Shown: positions 25,784-35,138 of the stretch, piece by piece | How positions within the stretch are numbered: position 1 is the first letter of the stretch | How the letters are laid out: each line of letters opens with the position of its first letter | Assembly (NCBI RefSeq): GCF_014653435.1 | Contig: NZ_BNAO01000005.1 | Coordinates: forward strand, 92,920 to 156,919 | Length of the DNA stretch: 64,000 bases | Direction of reading: 5' to 3' | Source: Alishewanella longhuensis | GTDB lineage: Bacteria > Pseudomonadota > Gammaproteobacteria > Enterobacterales > Alteromonadaceae | Translations under genes and position numbers: made by a program | Notes under the pieces: model-generated | What the model was told of the DNA's origin: nothing | Database searches by the model: none | What the model saw: only the letters and a program-made list of their open reading frames with translations

Positions 25784-28700
25784 TTAATGCTGTAACACTG
25801 CAAGCCCCTGCTGCACTGTCCTCTTTATGCGGGGACTGGCATCAAAGCTAAAAGCACCACTTCTTAGCATTTGTAATACATTTTGCTGCAACCAATAAAG
25901 GGGGTCATCTGCGGCATCATTAGGGCTTAATTGTAACCAGCCCGTTTTACCCGCAGCTTTTACCTGATACAAGGCTTTATCTGCTAACGCCAGGGCTTGG
26001 GTCCAGCTCCAATCACTATTTTTAGCGAACGGATAGCTGACCACACCTATTGAGCAACTAATTTTTGCGAGCTGATGCTCACTTATCAGCCAAGGTTCAT
26101 CTTGCATGGCTTGTAACAAACGATCTAAAAATATCCCAGGCGGTTCATTACTCTCCAAGATAAGCAAAAATTCTTCCCCCCCCCATCGGATCAGATGATC
26201 TGATTGACGAACCAGTTGCTTTAAAAGCAATGCCATCTGTTTTAACACGGCATCACCCGCTTGATGACCAAATAAGTCGTTTACCTGCTTAAAATTATCT
26301 AAATCTATTAGCAAACAATGCAACGCCCTGTCTTGACGTTGGACGCTGGCTAGTAATGGCCCGACTATTTGCTGCAAATAATGGCGATTATGTAATCCGG
26401 TTAACGCATCGGTGATACTTTGCTGCTGTAAGCGTTGGTTAAGAGCAGCAAGTTGTTGATTGGCGGCATCTAACTGTTGGGTGCGTTCTTGTACCATCAA
26501 CTCTAATTGTTGCTGTTGATGCGCCAAACGTTTAAGCCATATCCAGTAAAACAGATATAACATCACCAGTACCAATAAGACCAGGAGCAGATAAAACCAG
26601 CTTTGTTCGTACCAATGGGCTTTTAATAACAGCGGTTGCTCAACAACATCGCTCCAGTCGCCCTCGCCTTGATAACGCACCTGCACTTGAAACTGAAATT
26701 TACCGGCAGGCAAATTAGTATAAAACGCCTGGCGACGATCATTAACTTCAACCCAATCTTGCTCGTAACCTTTTAAACGGTAACGAAAAATCAGCGCTTT
26801 TGGCCGGTAGTACACTGGTGCTGTAAAACTAAAAACCAGATCGCGCTGCGCTGCAGCTAACTGCAACACAGGGGCATTAGGCAAACGCTGTCCCGCCGCA
26901 ACAACCTGTTCGATAATGGCGGCGGGGGTGATGATCTCCTGCCGCAATGCCGGTAAATCAATACTGACCATGCCATTTAAGGTAGGCAGATACAATTTAT
27001 CCTGCCACACCAAACCCTTACTGTTACCTGCACCGTTACAACAGCGAAAGCCATCTACGCCAGCTTCAGCACCACTGTCATCGATGATAACCTGTGCAAC
27101 GACTTCACCTTGCTGCAGTACTTGACTCTGTAAGCGGTAAACACCGTTAAAGTTAGATACCACCACACCTTGTGGCGTTTCAGCTAAAAACAATACATCT
27201 GCCGTGGGTAAGCCATGCTGTGGCAACACTTTGTACCAACCACCCTGACCATCTTCATAAGCAAAGCCATGCTGAAAAGTCCCTAACAGGATCCGACCAT
27301 CAGCCAGCTCTGTAATAAAGGATACATACACGTTGGAAAGCAAGGGATCCGTGACCTGCCGCAGGCGACCTTGCTCTAATACATAAGCTCCCGCTGAAGT
27401 ACCCAACCATAACCGATCCTGGCTATCAGTAAATACCATCCGGATCCGGGCGGGGCCCCCCTCAAAGAGCGCTGACATTAACTCTGGTTGCTGACTATTT
27501 GCTGCTAGCCGGTATAAACCATCGAAAGTACCAATCCAAATAGTGCCATCGGCGCTTTGAGTTACACCATTAATTTGAATATGATCCAGACTGGGATAAC
27601 GCGTTATCTCAGTATAGTCGGCACTGATACGATTAAGTCCCCGGCGGGTACCTGCCCAAATGGCGCCGTCATAAGCGCGATACAATGAATAAACGACTGG
27701 ATGTGACAGCTCGCTGCCACTGAGCAAGGTAGTAAAGCGCTCGCCATCAAAGCTGGCTAAACCACCGTTATAGCCAACTAACAACTTATCAGTCGTTGCC
27801 TGTAAGGCCCATACGTATGGATCAGGTATACCAGACGCTACCGCGTGGTTAGCTGTGGCATCGGCTCGCAAACGCATTAAACCATGCGTTTTACTGCCAA
27901 ACCATAAATAGCCATCTTTACTCTGATAAGCACTAACCAACCAAGGCACGCCTTGTGCAGCACTGATATCAAAGCGTGCCAGGAGTTTTCCGTCCTGTAA
28001 CTGGAACAACTCATGATAAGTCGCAATCCAGGTTGTACTTTGTTGCTTAAACAGCAGTAACACTTCATCCTGGATCTTAGGCTCAGCTAAACTTACCTCA
28101 CCACTGTTGCTATGGTATTGCCATAATCCCTGTGCCGTGGCTAACAACAACCCTTGTTGATTAACTTGAATTGCCTTAATCAACCAGCCAGGCTGCTGCT
28201 GATCATAAATTATTTGGTATTGCTGTGCCGCCGGTAAATGCTGCTGCCAGAGAGCGAGATAGCCCGGACCGCCAATCCAAAGCTTCTCGCCATCGGCCAG
28301 TAAACTGGTTACTGGTCTTGTTGGGATAGGCAAAACACTGAGCTGATCATTTTGCCAAAGCAACAATTGCTGTGCGGCAATAAATACCTGCGCCGCGTTG
28401 TTCTCAACAATGGCTTCAACACTGCCAACACTGTCACCATTTAGTGTCAGCTCGCTAAAAACCTGCTCGCGGCGTAAGATAAGTTTGTCGGAGCTGCCGA
28501 TTAATAAATCGCCTGCAGTGGTCGCAAAGAGACTACGTAACAACGGGTTGGTAAAGAGTGCTGAGTTTGCGGCATTAAAGACTTTAAATTGATTGCCATC
28601 AAACTGAGCTAAACCTCCTTCAGTCGCAAGCCACATATAACCCTGTTGATCTTGCGTGATGGCAACTACGGAGATTTGCGGCAAACCATGCTCAGTGTTC

Positions 28701-28864
28701 CAGACTCTTCGATGTAGTTGATCATATGGTTTAAGCAGCGACTGCTGTGCAGTTAGCTGATTAGCTTGGCTGTAACACGGTATCAGACTTGCAGCCAACA
28801 CCAGCAATGCCATTAACAGCAACGGGTAACCTAAGATGCGCGGTGCTATCACCTTTACAGCCAT
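25784..28864 (-). CDS. Propeller-sensor diguanylate cyclase (two-component-propeller + Y_Y_Y + GGDEF)
   Basis: The product is about 1026 residues. A signal peptide is followed by many beta-propeller blades of the two-component-regulator type (repeats such as GYMWLATEGGLAQFDG, GYLWFGSKTHGLMRL, GTIWIGTFDGLYRL). A Y_Y_Y domain (about 650-730), one transmembrane segment, a Gln-rich coiled coil and a C-terminal GGDEF domain complete it. The active-site motif RWGGEEF is intact, so it should make c-di-GMP in response to a periplasmic signal. The frame is open up to 28918 inside the aldo/keto reductase gene; I chose the ATG at 28864 because it begins a good signal peptide just beyond that gene's stop. 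No start has a strong ribosome site. The GG codons form a run of nine G. Confidence 0.88.
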   Translation of the reverse strand: MAVKVIAPRILGYPLLLMALLVLAASLIPCYSQANQLTAQQSLLKPYDQLHRRVWNTEHGLPQISVVAITQDQQGYMWLATEGGLAQFDGNQFKVFNAANSALFTNPLLRSLFATTAGDLLIGSSDKLILRREQVFSELTLNGDSVGSVEAIVENNAAQVFIAAQQLLLWQNDQLSVLPIPTRPVTSLLADGEKLWIGGPGYLALWQQHLPAAQQYQIIYDQQQPGWLIKAIQVNQQGLLLATAQGLWQYHSNSGEVSLAEPKIQDEVLLLFKQQSTTWIATYHELFQLQDGKLLARFDISAAQGVPWLVSAYQSKDGYLWFGSKTHGLMRLRADATANHAVASGIPDPYVWALQATTDKLLVGYNGGLASFDGERFTTLLSGSELSHPVVYSLYRAYDGAIWAGTRRGLNRISADYTEITRYPSLDHIQINGVTQSADGTIWIGTFDGLYRLAANSQQPELMSALFEGGPARIRMVFTDSQDRLWLGTSAGAYVLEQGRLRQVTDPLLSNVYVSFITELADGRILLGTFQHGFAYEDGQGGWYKVLPQHGLPTADVLFLAETPQGVVVSNFNGVYRLQSQVLQQGEVVAQVIIDDSGAEAGVDGFRCCNGAGNSKGLVWQDKLYLPTLNGMVSIDLPALRQEIITPAAIIEQVVAAGQRLPNAPVLQLAAAQRDLVFSFTAPVYYRPKALIFRYRLKGYEQDWVEVNDRRQAFYTNLPAGKFQFQVQVRYQGEGDWSDVVEQPLLLKAHWYEQSWFYLLLVLLVLVMLYLFYWIWLKRLAHQQQQLELMVQERTQQLDAANQQLAALNQRLQQQSITDALTGLHNRHYLQQIVGPLLASVQRQDRALHCLLIDLDNFKQVNDLFGHQAGDAVLKQMALLLKQLVRQSDHLIRWGGEEFLLILESNEPPGIFLDRLLQAMQDEPWLISEHQLAKISCSIGVVSYPFAKNSDWSWTQALALADKALYQVKAAGKTGWLQLSPNDAADDPLYWLQQNVLQMLRSGAFSFDASPRIKRTVQQGLAVLQH

Positions 28865-28865
28865 C

Positions 28866-29855
28866 TTAAGGTAACGCCGCGCCACGGGCAGCAACATAAA
28901 GCTGATACCAGTGCTCACGCGTTAGCATGATAACAGGGGCTGCTGCACAAGCTCGAATTCGCTGTAAATTTGTTGAGCCTATAACAGGTTGGATTGCGGC
29001 AGGATGCCGCATTAACCAAGCCAGCAGTATAGCTTCACTGCTACATTGATACTCTGCAGCGAGTTGTTGTACCACTTGGCTTACCGCCTGTTCAGTTTGA
29101 GTTTGCCCGGCAAAGCTCGGACTAAAACGCCCTTGCGCCAAACTACCCCAGCTTTGCAGCTGTACCTTATTTAGCTGGCAGTATTCCAAAGTGCCATAAC
29201 CAAAATGCCGCTCGGCGCCTGCTGGCATACCAATTAATACGCCTTCTTCCAACCAGTGATGCGCTGCCAGACTCATTTCTAATTGGTTAACCCGCAGCGG
29301 TTGCGACAGCTGACTTTGCAGCAATTGCATTTGCGCCCAGCCCATATTCGACACACCAAAGTGCCGTACCTTACCTTGTTGAGTAAGCACGTCAAAAGCG
29401 GCTGCCACTTCTTCGGCCTGCATTAACGGATCAGGCCGATGTAATAGTAGTAAGTCCAGATAATCCGTTTCTAAACGGGCCAGGGTGCCATTTACCGCGT
29501 CTAAAATGTACTGTTTTGAACAATCGTACTGCCCTGTTTGCCCCGGCTGTGCTAGTTTAATGGCGCATTTCGATTGGATATAAAGTTGCTGCCGCTGCGC
29601 AGGAAATTGCTTCAGGTAACGACCAAATACCGCTTCAGCTTTATTAAAGGTATAAATATCCGCGTGATCAAAGAAATTAATACCACTCTCTAGTGCAGTA
29701 TCAATAACCGAAAAAGCCAAGTGTTCATCAGCAGCAGATATTGGCTCGGCATTCCAACCACCACCAAGCCCCATACAGCCCATAATCAGGCGGCTGGCTT
29801 GCGGTAATAGCGTATGGATGGGTAGCATTTGGGAAGTCTGAGTTGTTGTTGTCAT
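28866..29855 (-). CDS. Aldo/keto reductase (YdhF-like)
   Basis: This 329-residue NADPH-dependent aldo/keto reductase has the (alpha/beta)8 pattern with FFDHADIY (catalytic D and Y), QSKCAIK (K) and LLLLHRPDP (H). NADPH contacts lie in PVIGSTNLQRI near the C-terminus. The arrangement resembles E. coli YdhF; the substrate is unknown. AGGGATA precedes the ATG. The next gene on the strand, the GGDEF sensor, begins within a few bases of its stop. Confidence 0.88.
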   Translation of the reverse strand: MTTTTQTSQMLPIHTLLPQASRLIMGCMGLGGGWNAEPISAADEHLAFSVIDTALESGINFFDHADIYTFNKAEAVFGRYLKQFPAQRQQLYIQSKCAIKLAQPGQTGQYDCSKQYILDAVNGTLARLETDYLDLLLLHRPDPLMQAEEVAAAFDVLTQQGKVRHFGVSNMGWAQMQLLQSQLSQPLRVNQLEMSLAAHHWLEEGVLIGMPAGAERHFGYGTLEYCQLNKVQLQSWGSLAQGRFSPSFAGQTQTEQAVSQVVQQLAAEYQCSSEAILLAWLMRHPAAIQPVIGSTNLQRIRACAAAPVIMLTREHWYQLYVAARGAALP

Positions 29856-30051
29856 AAGTATATCCCTAAGATTTGTCGCTATTTTAACCTGAACACCGGC
29901 TTACACCAACGGCTTTCTCTTTATTAGTAGCAACATTGGTACCGATATGCCACCCCAAACAACACCCTTGCTTAACAAACCTTGCCCTAACGCCGCTGGC
30001 CACTTACACTATTGCCCCCTGAGTACCTAGCCAACATTGACCAAGGCCACC

Positions 30052-30810
30052 ATGACTGAACCTAACTTAACCCGCTTAAACAAATTTATCAGTGATACGG
30101 GCTTTTGCTCCAGACGTGAAGCCGATACCTATATAGCCAATGGTGAAGTCACGGTAAATGGCCAACCGGCGCAAATGGGCCTAAAGGTCAGCGAACAGGA
30201 TAAGGTGCTAGTAAAGGGGCAGCCACTACGCAGCAAACCGAAGCGGGTGTATCTGGCTTATCATAAACCGGTAGGCATCACCTGCACCACCGAGCGGCAT
30301 ATTCAGGGCAATATTATTGATGCGGTAAAGTACCCAGAGCGGATTTTTCCGATTGGCCGCTTAGATAAACCGTCAGAAGGTCTGATTTTTCTGACCAATG
30401 ATGGCGATATCGTCAATAAAGTACTGCGGGCAGGCAATGCACATGAGAAAGAGTACGTAGTAACGGTAAACAAACCTATCTCTGAACAGTTTATCCGCAA
30501 AATGAGCCAGGGTGTGCCCATTTTAAATACCGTTACCCTGCCTTGCGTGGTGACTCAGGTATCACGTAATACCTTTAAAATTATCTTAACGCAGGGCCTT
30601 AACCGGCAAATTCGCCGCATGGCCGAATACTGTGGCTACGAGGTCGTTAAGTTAAAACGTACCCGTATTATGCATATCCGCTTGGCCGAGTTAAAACCGG
30701 GAAAGTGGCGGCTGCTGGATAATATAGAAATTAAAATGTTAGAGCAGCTAGTGCAGGACTCAAGCAAAACAACGATGACGGCAACTTCCCAGGATGACTT
30801 TGAAGAATAA
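30052..30810 (+). CDS. rluF: 23S rRNA pseudouridine synthase RluF
   Basis: This 252-residue RsuA-family pseudouridine synthase has an N-terminal S4 domain (about 5-60, RLNKFISDTGFCSRREADTYI) and a catalytic domain. The catalytic aspartate is D105 in IGRLDKPSEGLIFLTNDGD. GLNRQIRRMAEYCGYEVVKLKR is the conserved C-terminal motif. RluF modifies U2604 of 23S rRNA, with possible action on tRNA-Tyr in E. coli. The frame reaches a TTG at 30037, but the ATG at 30052 has AAGG 7 nt upstream and fits family starts. The 265-bp gap after it holds short GC-rich hairpins (e.g. GGCGC-TAAG-GCGCC near 30916) and the Fur box of the next gene. Confidence 0.9.
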   Translation: MTEPNLTRLNKFISDTGFCSRREADTYIANGEVTVNGQPAQMGLKVSEQDKVLVKGQPLRSKPKRVYLAYHKPVGITCTTERHIQGNIIDAVKYPERIFPIGRLDKPSEGLIFLTNDGDIVNKVLRAGNAHEKEYVVTVNKPISEQFIRKMSQGVPILNTVTLPCVVTQVSRNTFKIILTQGLNRQIRRMAEYCGYEVVKLKRTRIMHIRLAELKPGKWRLLDNIEIKMLEQLVQDSSKTTMTATSQDDFEE

Positions 30811-30999
30811 CATTTAGCAGCGGTAGCGCTTACCCGCCAATCCCAATCTAACTATCTATAAATAACGGTAAGCGCGTTAGCATAAAAACGCCATAAGGCC
30901 TAGTCACAGCTTCACGGCGCTAAGGCGCCGCGGCCCACGTAAAACTCCTCCCGGTTTATTGAGACAAACAGCACCTTTGGCGGCACGCTAAACTCATCA

Positions 31000-31018
31000 A
31001 ATGATAATGATTATCATT
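31000..31018. promoter_or_regulatory. Fur box upstream of heme-type TonB receptor
   Basis: AATGATAATGATTATCATT is a perfect 9-1-9 palindrome and closely matches the Fur consensus GATAATGATAATCATTATC. It lies 58 bp before the receptor ATG, so the receptor should be repressed under iron-replete conditions. Confidence 0.92.
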
Positions 31019-31075
31019 GACTATCGCATTTAATGATCGTAGCATGCCGCTCTATTTAACTAACAGGAGTGTGTT

Positions 31076-33259
31076 ATGAGTCTTCCCCGCCTGAGCCTGC
31101 TTGCCAGTGCTATCGCCCTGTCTTTTAGCCAAACACTTTTCGCTAATCATGCAATTGAAGTAGAAAACCTTGAAGTTATTGTCGTAAGCGGTAATCGCAC
31201 CGAGCAACCGTTAAAAGATGTGGCTGGTAGCATCGCAGTGCAAGCTGCGGAAGAGCTGGAACTACAACAAGTTACCGATTTTAGCCAACTGTTCCGTTAC
31301 GATCCTTCTATTCAGGTGACCGGCAGTGTCGGTGGCGCGCAGAATTTTTTAGTGCGCGGCATGGGCGGCAACCGGGTACTGTTGATTAAAGACGGGATGC
31401 GGGTCAATGAAGGTTATGGTGCTAATGGCTTAAACGATATTATCGGCCGCGGCTTTTTGGACACTGCCACCTTAAAACAAGTGGAAGTAGCCAAAGGCGC
31501 TAACTCTTCGTTATATGGCTCAGATGCCCTGGCTGGCATAGTGGTCTTTACCACTAAAGATCCTGTGGACTACTTGAAAGACAGCGCAGATTTTGGCGGC
31601 AGCTTTACTGCTGGCTACGCCGACTTATCCAGCCAGTATCATGGTGGTGTAACCCTGGCACAGCGTATTAATAACAACTTCAGCCATATGTTAAGTGGTA
31701 CCTTACGCCGCGGCGAAGAGCAACAAAACCATGCCAGCAGCTTAGAACCCTTTGATATCGACTCAGATAGCGTTTTATATAAAGCCGTGTATCAGCTAAA
31801 TAGTACCGATAAACTCAGCTTTAGCGCCGATTTTTATCAGCAGGATACCGCTGGCGAACGGGCTAATGGTTTACTGGCCTATTTCCGTAGCTTAGCCCAG
31901 TATGGCTATAATATTGTTGCCGAATCGAATGACAGCAAAAAGAAAAACCAATCGCTGCGGTTCAATTATCGCTCAGAAGCCGAGACTCCGCTGTTTAATT
32001 ACTTAGATCTCAGCCTATATAGCAATAACAGCAAACAAACCGATGTGGAATACGGCAAGCTGGATATTAATGCACCGATGTTCAATACCTTCCAAATCCG
32101 CCATATGTGGCAAAACAATCTGTATGAACAAAATACTCACGGCTTGTTATTGAGTGCCGCTAAAGAACTTAATGCGCAACATCAGCTGGCCTATGGCCTC
32201 GATATTGAAAAAACCGATACCCAGCGCAGTCAGTACGAATATCGTACTGTTGAAGGTGTTAGCAATCCACTACGGGATGACGTTACTCATAAATTTCCGA
32301 AGAACGATATCTTACGCTATGGTGTTTACCTAAACGACACCATCAAGCTGGCCGATCGCCGTTGGCGTATCACCCCAGGTCTTCGCTATGATCGCTTTGA
32401 TATGGATCCAAATGGTGCCTTAAAATTAGATGGCAGCGCCTTTGAGAAAATAACAGACGACAAGGTTTCTTTTAATCTTGGCACCCTGTATCAATTAACC
32501 GATAGCCTGAATGCGTATGCGCAATATGGTCAGGGTTTTAAAGTACCCGCCTACGACTTAGCCTATATCGAACACGATCTGCAGCCTACCGCCAGCTATC
32601 GCTATACCATAGTACCCAATAGCGACTTAAAACCAGAAACCAGCCATACCTATGAGCTGGGTATGCGTGGCCAGTTAAATCAGCTGAGCTTTAGTACAGC
32701 CGTGTTCTATAATCGTTTTACCGACTTTTTGGAAGTAGCCTTAATCGATAGCAAAACGGTGCTAAACGGTCAGGGACAGTTTCAGTATCAGCATGATACC
32801 TTCCACTATCAAAACGTAGACAAGGTCACCATTAAAGGCGCGGAGTTAAGTCTCGATTATGCCGTTAATGCCAGTTGGAGCCTATTGGCTGCGGTGTCTT
32901 ATCAATACGGTAAAAACGAGCAAAGCAAAGACTATATTAACTCGATCAGCCCACTCTCTGGCAGCACGGGCATTAGCTTTGCAGGTGAAAAACTGCAATC
33001 ACAGTTGATGGCCAGCTGGGCAAAACGCATGACGAAAGTGAACGAGGGCACCAGACAAAGCCCAGGCTATTTCACACTAGATTGGCTAAACAGCTATCAG
33101 GTAACGACAGACTGGAAACTGCATCTGGCCGTGCATAACCTGCTGAATAAAGAATATGTGCGCTATAACAGTATTGCCGGTCATGCCGTTGATAGTGATT
33201 TACGTGCCTACACCCAGCCAGGTCGTAATCTGGGTATCAGTACCAGCTATCAGTTTTAA
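31076..33259 (+). CDS. TonB-dependent heme/hemoglobin-type receptor
   Basis: This 727-residue outer-membrane receptor has a signal peptide (about 1-23), a TonB-box/plug region (about 32-160, LEVIVVSGNRTEQPLKDVAGSI, RGMGGNRVLLIKDGMRVNEGYG) and a 22-strand barrel ending in the aromatic SYQF. SNLKPETSHTYELGMRG and VHNLLNKEYV are family landmarks. The extended plug start and barrel resemble the hemoglobin/transferrin/lactoferrin receptor group. The Fur box and the hmu genes 8 kb away support heme uptake. Exact ligand is inference. Confidence 0.88.
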   Translation: MSLPRLSLLASAIALSFSQTLFANHAIEVENLEVIVVSGNRTEQPLKDVAGSIAVQAAEELELQQVTDFSQLFRYDPSIQVTGSVGGAQNFLVRGMGGNRVLLIKDGMRVNEGYGANGLNDIIGRGFLDTATLKQVEVAKGANSSLYGSDALAGIVVFTTKDPVDYLKDSADFGGSFTAGYADLSSQYHGGVTLAQRINNNFSHMLSGTLRRGEEQQNHASSLEPFDIDSDSVLYKAVYQLNSTDKLSFSADFYQQDTAGERANGLLAYFRSLAQYGYNIVAESNDSKKKNQSLRFNYRSEAETPLFNYLDLSLYSNNSKQTDVEYGKLDINAPMFNTFQIRHMWQNNLYEQNTHGLLLSAAKELNAQHQLAYGLDIEKTDTQRSQYEYRTVEGVSNPLRDDVTHKFPKNDILRYGVYLNDTIKLADRRWRITPGLRYDRFDMDPNGALKLDGSAFEKITDDKVSFNLGTLYQLTDSLNAYAQYGQGFKVPAYDLAYIEHDLQPTASYRYTIVPNSDLKPETSHTYELGMRGQLNQLSFSTAVFYNRFTDFLEVALIDSKTVLNGQGQFQYQHDTFHYQNVDKVTIKGAELSLDYAVNASWSLLAAVSYQYGKNEQSKDYINSISPLSGSTGISFAGEKLQSQLMASWAKRMTKVNEGTRQSPGYFTLDWLNSYQVTTDWKLHLAVHNLLNKEYVRYNSIAGHAVDSDLRAYTQPGRNLGISTSYQF

Positions 33260-33266
33260 GCCTTAC

Positions 33267-33286
33267 ACTGCCCGGCAACGGGCAGT
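33267..33286. terminator. Hairpin between receptor and apbE (possible terminator)
   Basis: ACTGCCCG-GCAA-CGGGCAGT is a perfect 8-bp stem with a GNRA-type tetraloop. It has only a weak T-rich tail on either strand and lies between convergent genes. Confidence 0.5.
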
Positions 33287-33297
33287 ACTTTCAAGTA

Positions 33298-34461
33298 TCA
33301 AGGCTGCAAAGGGAGAAAAGTTATATTTTCCTTAACCAGTTGCTGCAACGCTAACGATGGGTATTCTTTTAGCTGCATAGCAGGCGCTTGGCTTGGTGTT
33401 TTCAGATCATGTTGTAGTACGGCCTCGTCTTGTTCTATAAAAAATGCCGCCAGATTATATTGCTCGGCGACTTTTAATCCTTCAGTTGCGCCAAGGCAAA
33501 GTAGTGCCGTAGACCAGGCATCTGCTTCAGTCAGATCATCATGAAACAACGTCACAGATACCGTGTTGTGCGTAACAGGGGCGCCAGTTCGGGCATCCAG
33601 GATATGGCTATAACGAATACCATTTTGATCATAATAATGGCGATAAGTACCAGACGTCATAATAGCTAAAGGTTCATTCTGGTTGATCTGCACCAATTTG
33701 TGCAAACGCTGATTTCCGGGTAAAGGCCTTTCAATGCCAATACGCCAATTGCTGCCATCGGGTTTATGGCCAGCAGTTTCTAATTCACCACCAATTTCTA
33801 TAAGATAATTTTTTATGCCATTGGCTCTAGCTATTTCTACCAGTCGCTGCACGGAGTAACCTTGCGCAATAGAAGATAAATCTAACCTGACAGCATCGGT
33901 TTGCTTTTGCAAAGTTGTCTGGTTGATTATGCTGATCTGTTGCATGCCCAAATCTGTTCGCTTTGCCGCAAGCACTGCAGACTCTGGTACCGTTAAAGCG
34001 GCGTCCCGGAAGCCCCACAAGCGAAATAACGATGCTATAGTTAAATCGTAACAGCCGTTAGTCGCTGCACTGATCTGCTTGGCAATTTGTACCAGTTCAA
34101 CGATCTCAGTACCCACCTCCATTACAGCATGAGCATTCAGCGCATTAAATTGCTCAATCACTGAATCATCGCGATAATTTGACATTAACAGATCGATACG
34201 CACCAGCTCTTCCTCTATGGCGCGTTGCAAGGCAGCACGATCGGTATGCTGCTCCAGCCAGAAACTTACGTTATAACTTGCCCCCTGAGCTTTACCAGAA
34301 AAATGCTGCACCAACGGAGCTTGTTGGCAAGCGGCAAGCAACAGCACGCCAGCACCGATAAAGTATCTGGCTGAATTGGAAATGAAGCGACAGCTTAACT
34401 GCGCAGCGAAACAACGCATCTTGCCAAGAGATCCCAACCTAGCCATCAAAGCTTTCACCAT
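33298..34461 (-). CDS. apbE: FAD:protein FMN transferase (ApbE)
   Basis: ApbE attaches FMN covalently to Thr of flavoproteins such as NqrB/NqrC and RnfG. The FAD/Mg-binding signatures are visible: SNYRDDSVIEQFNA, LDLSSIAQGYSVQRLVE, YLIEIGGELETAG and the DAWSTALL motif. A lipobox LLLAAC places the modified cysteine at residue 45 from the ATG at 34461. That is a long leader, so ATG at 34419 (cysteine at residue 31) is possible. The longer open frame overlaps the response-regulator gene and is unlikely. It lies 5 bp after that gene and would be co-transcribed with the KdpE/KdpD-like and TrkH genes. Confidence 0.88.
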   Translation of the reverse strand: MVKALMARLGSLGKMRCFAAQLSCRFISNSARYFIGAGVLLLAACQQAPLVQHFSGKAQGASYNVSFWLEQHTDRAALQRAIEEELVRIDLLMSNYRDDSVIEQFNALNAHAVMEVGTEIVELVQIAKQISAATNGCYDLTIASLFRLWGFRDAALTVPESAVLAAKRTDLGMQQISIINQTTLQKQTDAVRLDLSSIAQGYSVQRLVEIARANGIKNYLIEIGGELETAGHKPDGSNWRIGIERPLPGNQRLHKLVQINQNEPLAIMTSGTYRHYYDQNGIRYSHILDARTGAPVTHNTVSVTLFHDDLTEADAWSTALLCLGATEGLKVAEQYNLAAFFIEQDEAVLQHDLKTPSQAPAMQLKEYPSLALQQLVKENITFLPLQP

Positions 34462-34466
34462 CGTCA

Positions 34467-35138
34467 CTACACCTTTAACCGATAACCCACACCGGGTTCT
34501 GTTTTTAGAAAAGTAGGCGCCGCTGGGTTGTCTTCCAACTTTTGCCGCAATTGCGCCATATGTACCCGCACGTATTCTGGCCGGTCGATATAGGCCTTCC
34601 CCCAAACCTGACTCAATACAAAATTATGCGTAAGTACCTGATCAACATGCCGCATTAACAACAGCAATAACTGAAACTCGGTTTTAGTCAGATGCACCTC
34701 CGCACCGGCCTTAATAACACGATGCAATACCGGGTCCAGTTGTACTTCACCAAACGCAAATACTTGAGCCTGATGCTGAGTTTTACGCAAATTAGCCCGA
34801 ACTCTGGCCATTAACTCATTCGCACTAAAGGGCTTAGTAACATAATCATTCGCACCATTATCCAGTGCCTGTACTTTATCCTGCTCGCCATGACGCGCTG
34901 AGATCACAATAACCGGCACCTCAGTCCATTGCCTTATCTGTTGCAGCCAGCTTTGCCCATCTAGATCGGCCAGGCCTAAGTCTAAAAGCACCAAATCAAC
35001 GCGTTGCGACACCAAATGCTGCATAGCAAGCAGCCCTTCACTAAAGCTCACCACCGGATGCTGATGCGTTTTTAGCAAGGTGACTAAAAAGCTTTGCATG
35101 GCCGGATCATCTTCCAGCACTAAGATCGTTTCAGCCAT
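34467..35138 (-). CDS. KdpE-like response regulator
   Basis: This 223-residue OmpR/KdpE-type regulator has a receiver domain (1-120) with the phospho-acceptor at D53 (VLLDLGLADLDG) and acidic pocket ED-D at 9-11. The C-terminal winged helix (about 128-223) has TKTEFQLLLLLMRHV and YVRVHMAQLRQKLEDNP. Its closest look-alike is KdpE. It overlaps the sensor gene by 8 bp. No kdpFABC genes are here; TrkH and KtrAB-like genes adjoin instead, so its targets are likely those potassium transporters. Confidence 0.88.
   Translation of the reverse strand: MAETILVLEDDPAMQSFLVTLLKTHQHPVVSFSEGLLAMQHLVSQRVDLVLLDLGLADLDGQSWLQQIRQWTEVPVIVISARHGEQDKVQALDNGANDYVTKPFSANELMARVRANLRKTQHQAQVFAFGEVQLDPVLHRVIKAGAEVHLTKTEFQLLLLLMRHVDQVLTHNFVLSQVWGKAYIDRPEYVRVHMAQLRQKLEDNPAAPTFLKTEPGVGYRLKV

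Noticed and set aside
28866-28918. Longer N-terminus of the propeller-GGDEF protein starting inside the aldo/keto reductase gene
   Set aside because: The extra residues precede a better signal peptide start at 28864 and would lie within a well-conserved neighbouring gene. No good ribosome site supports them.
34462-34605. Extended ApbE start overlapping the response regulator
   Set aside because: The added residues read through the conserved DNA-binding end of the regulator and would move the lipobox to residue 93.
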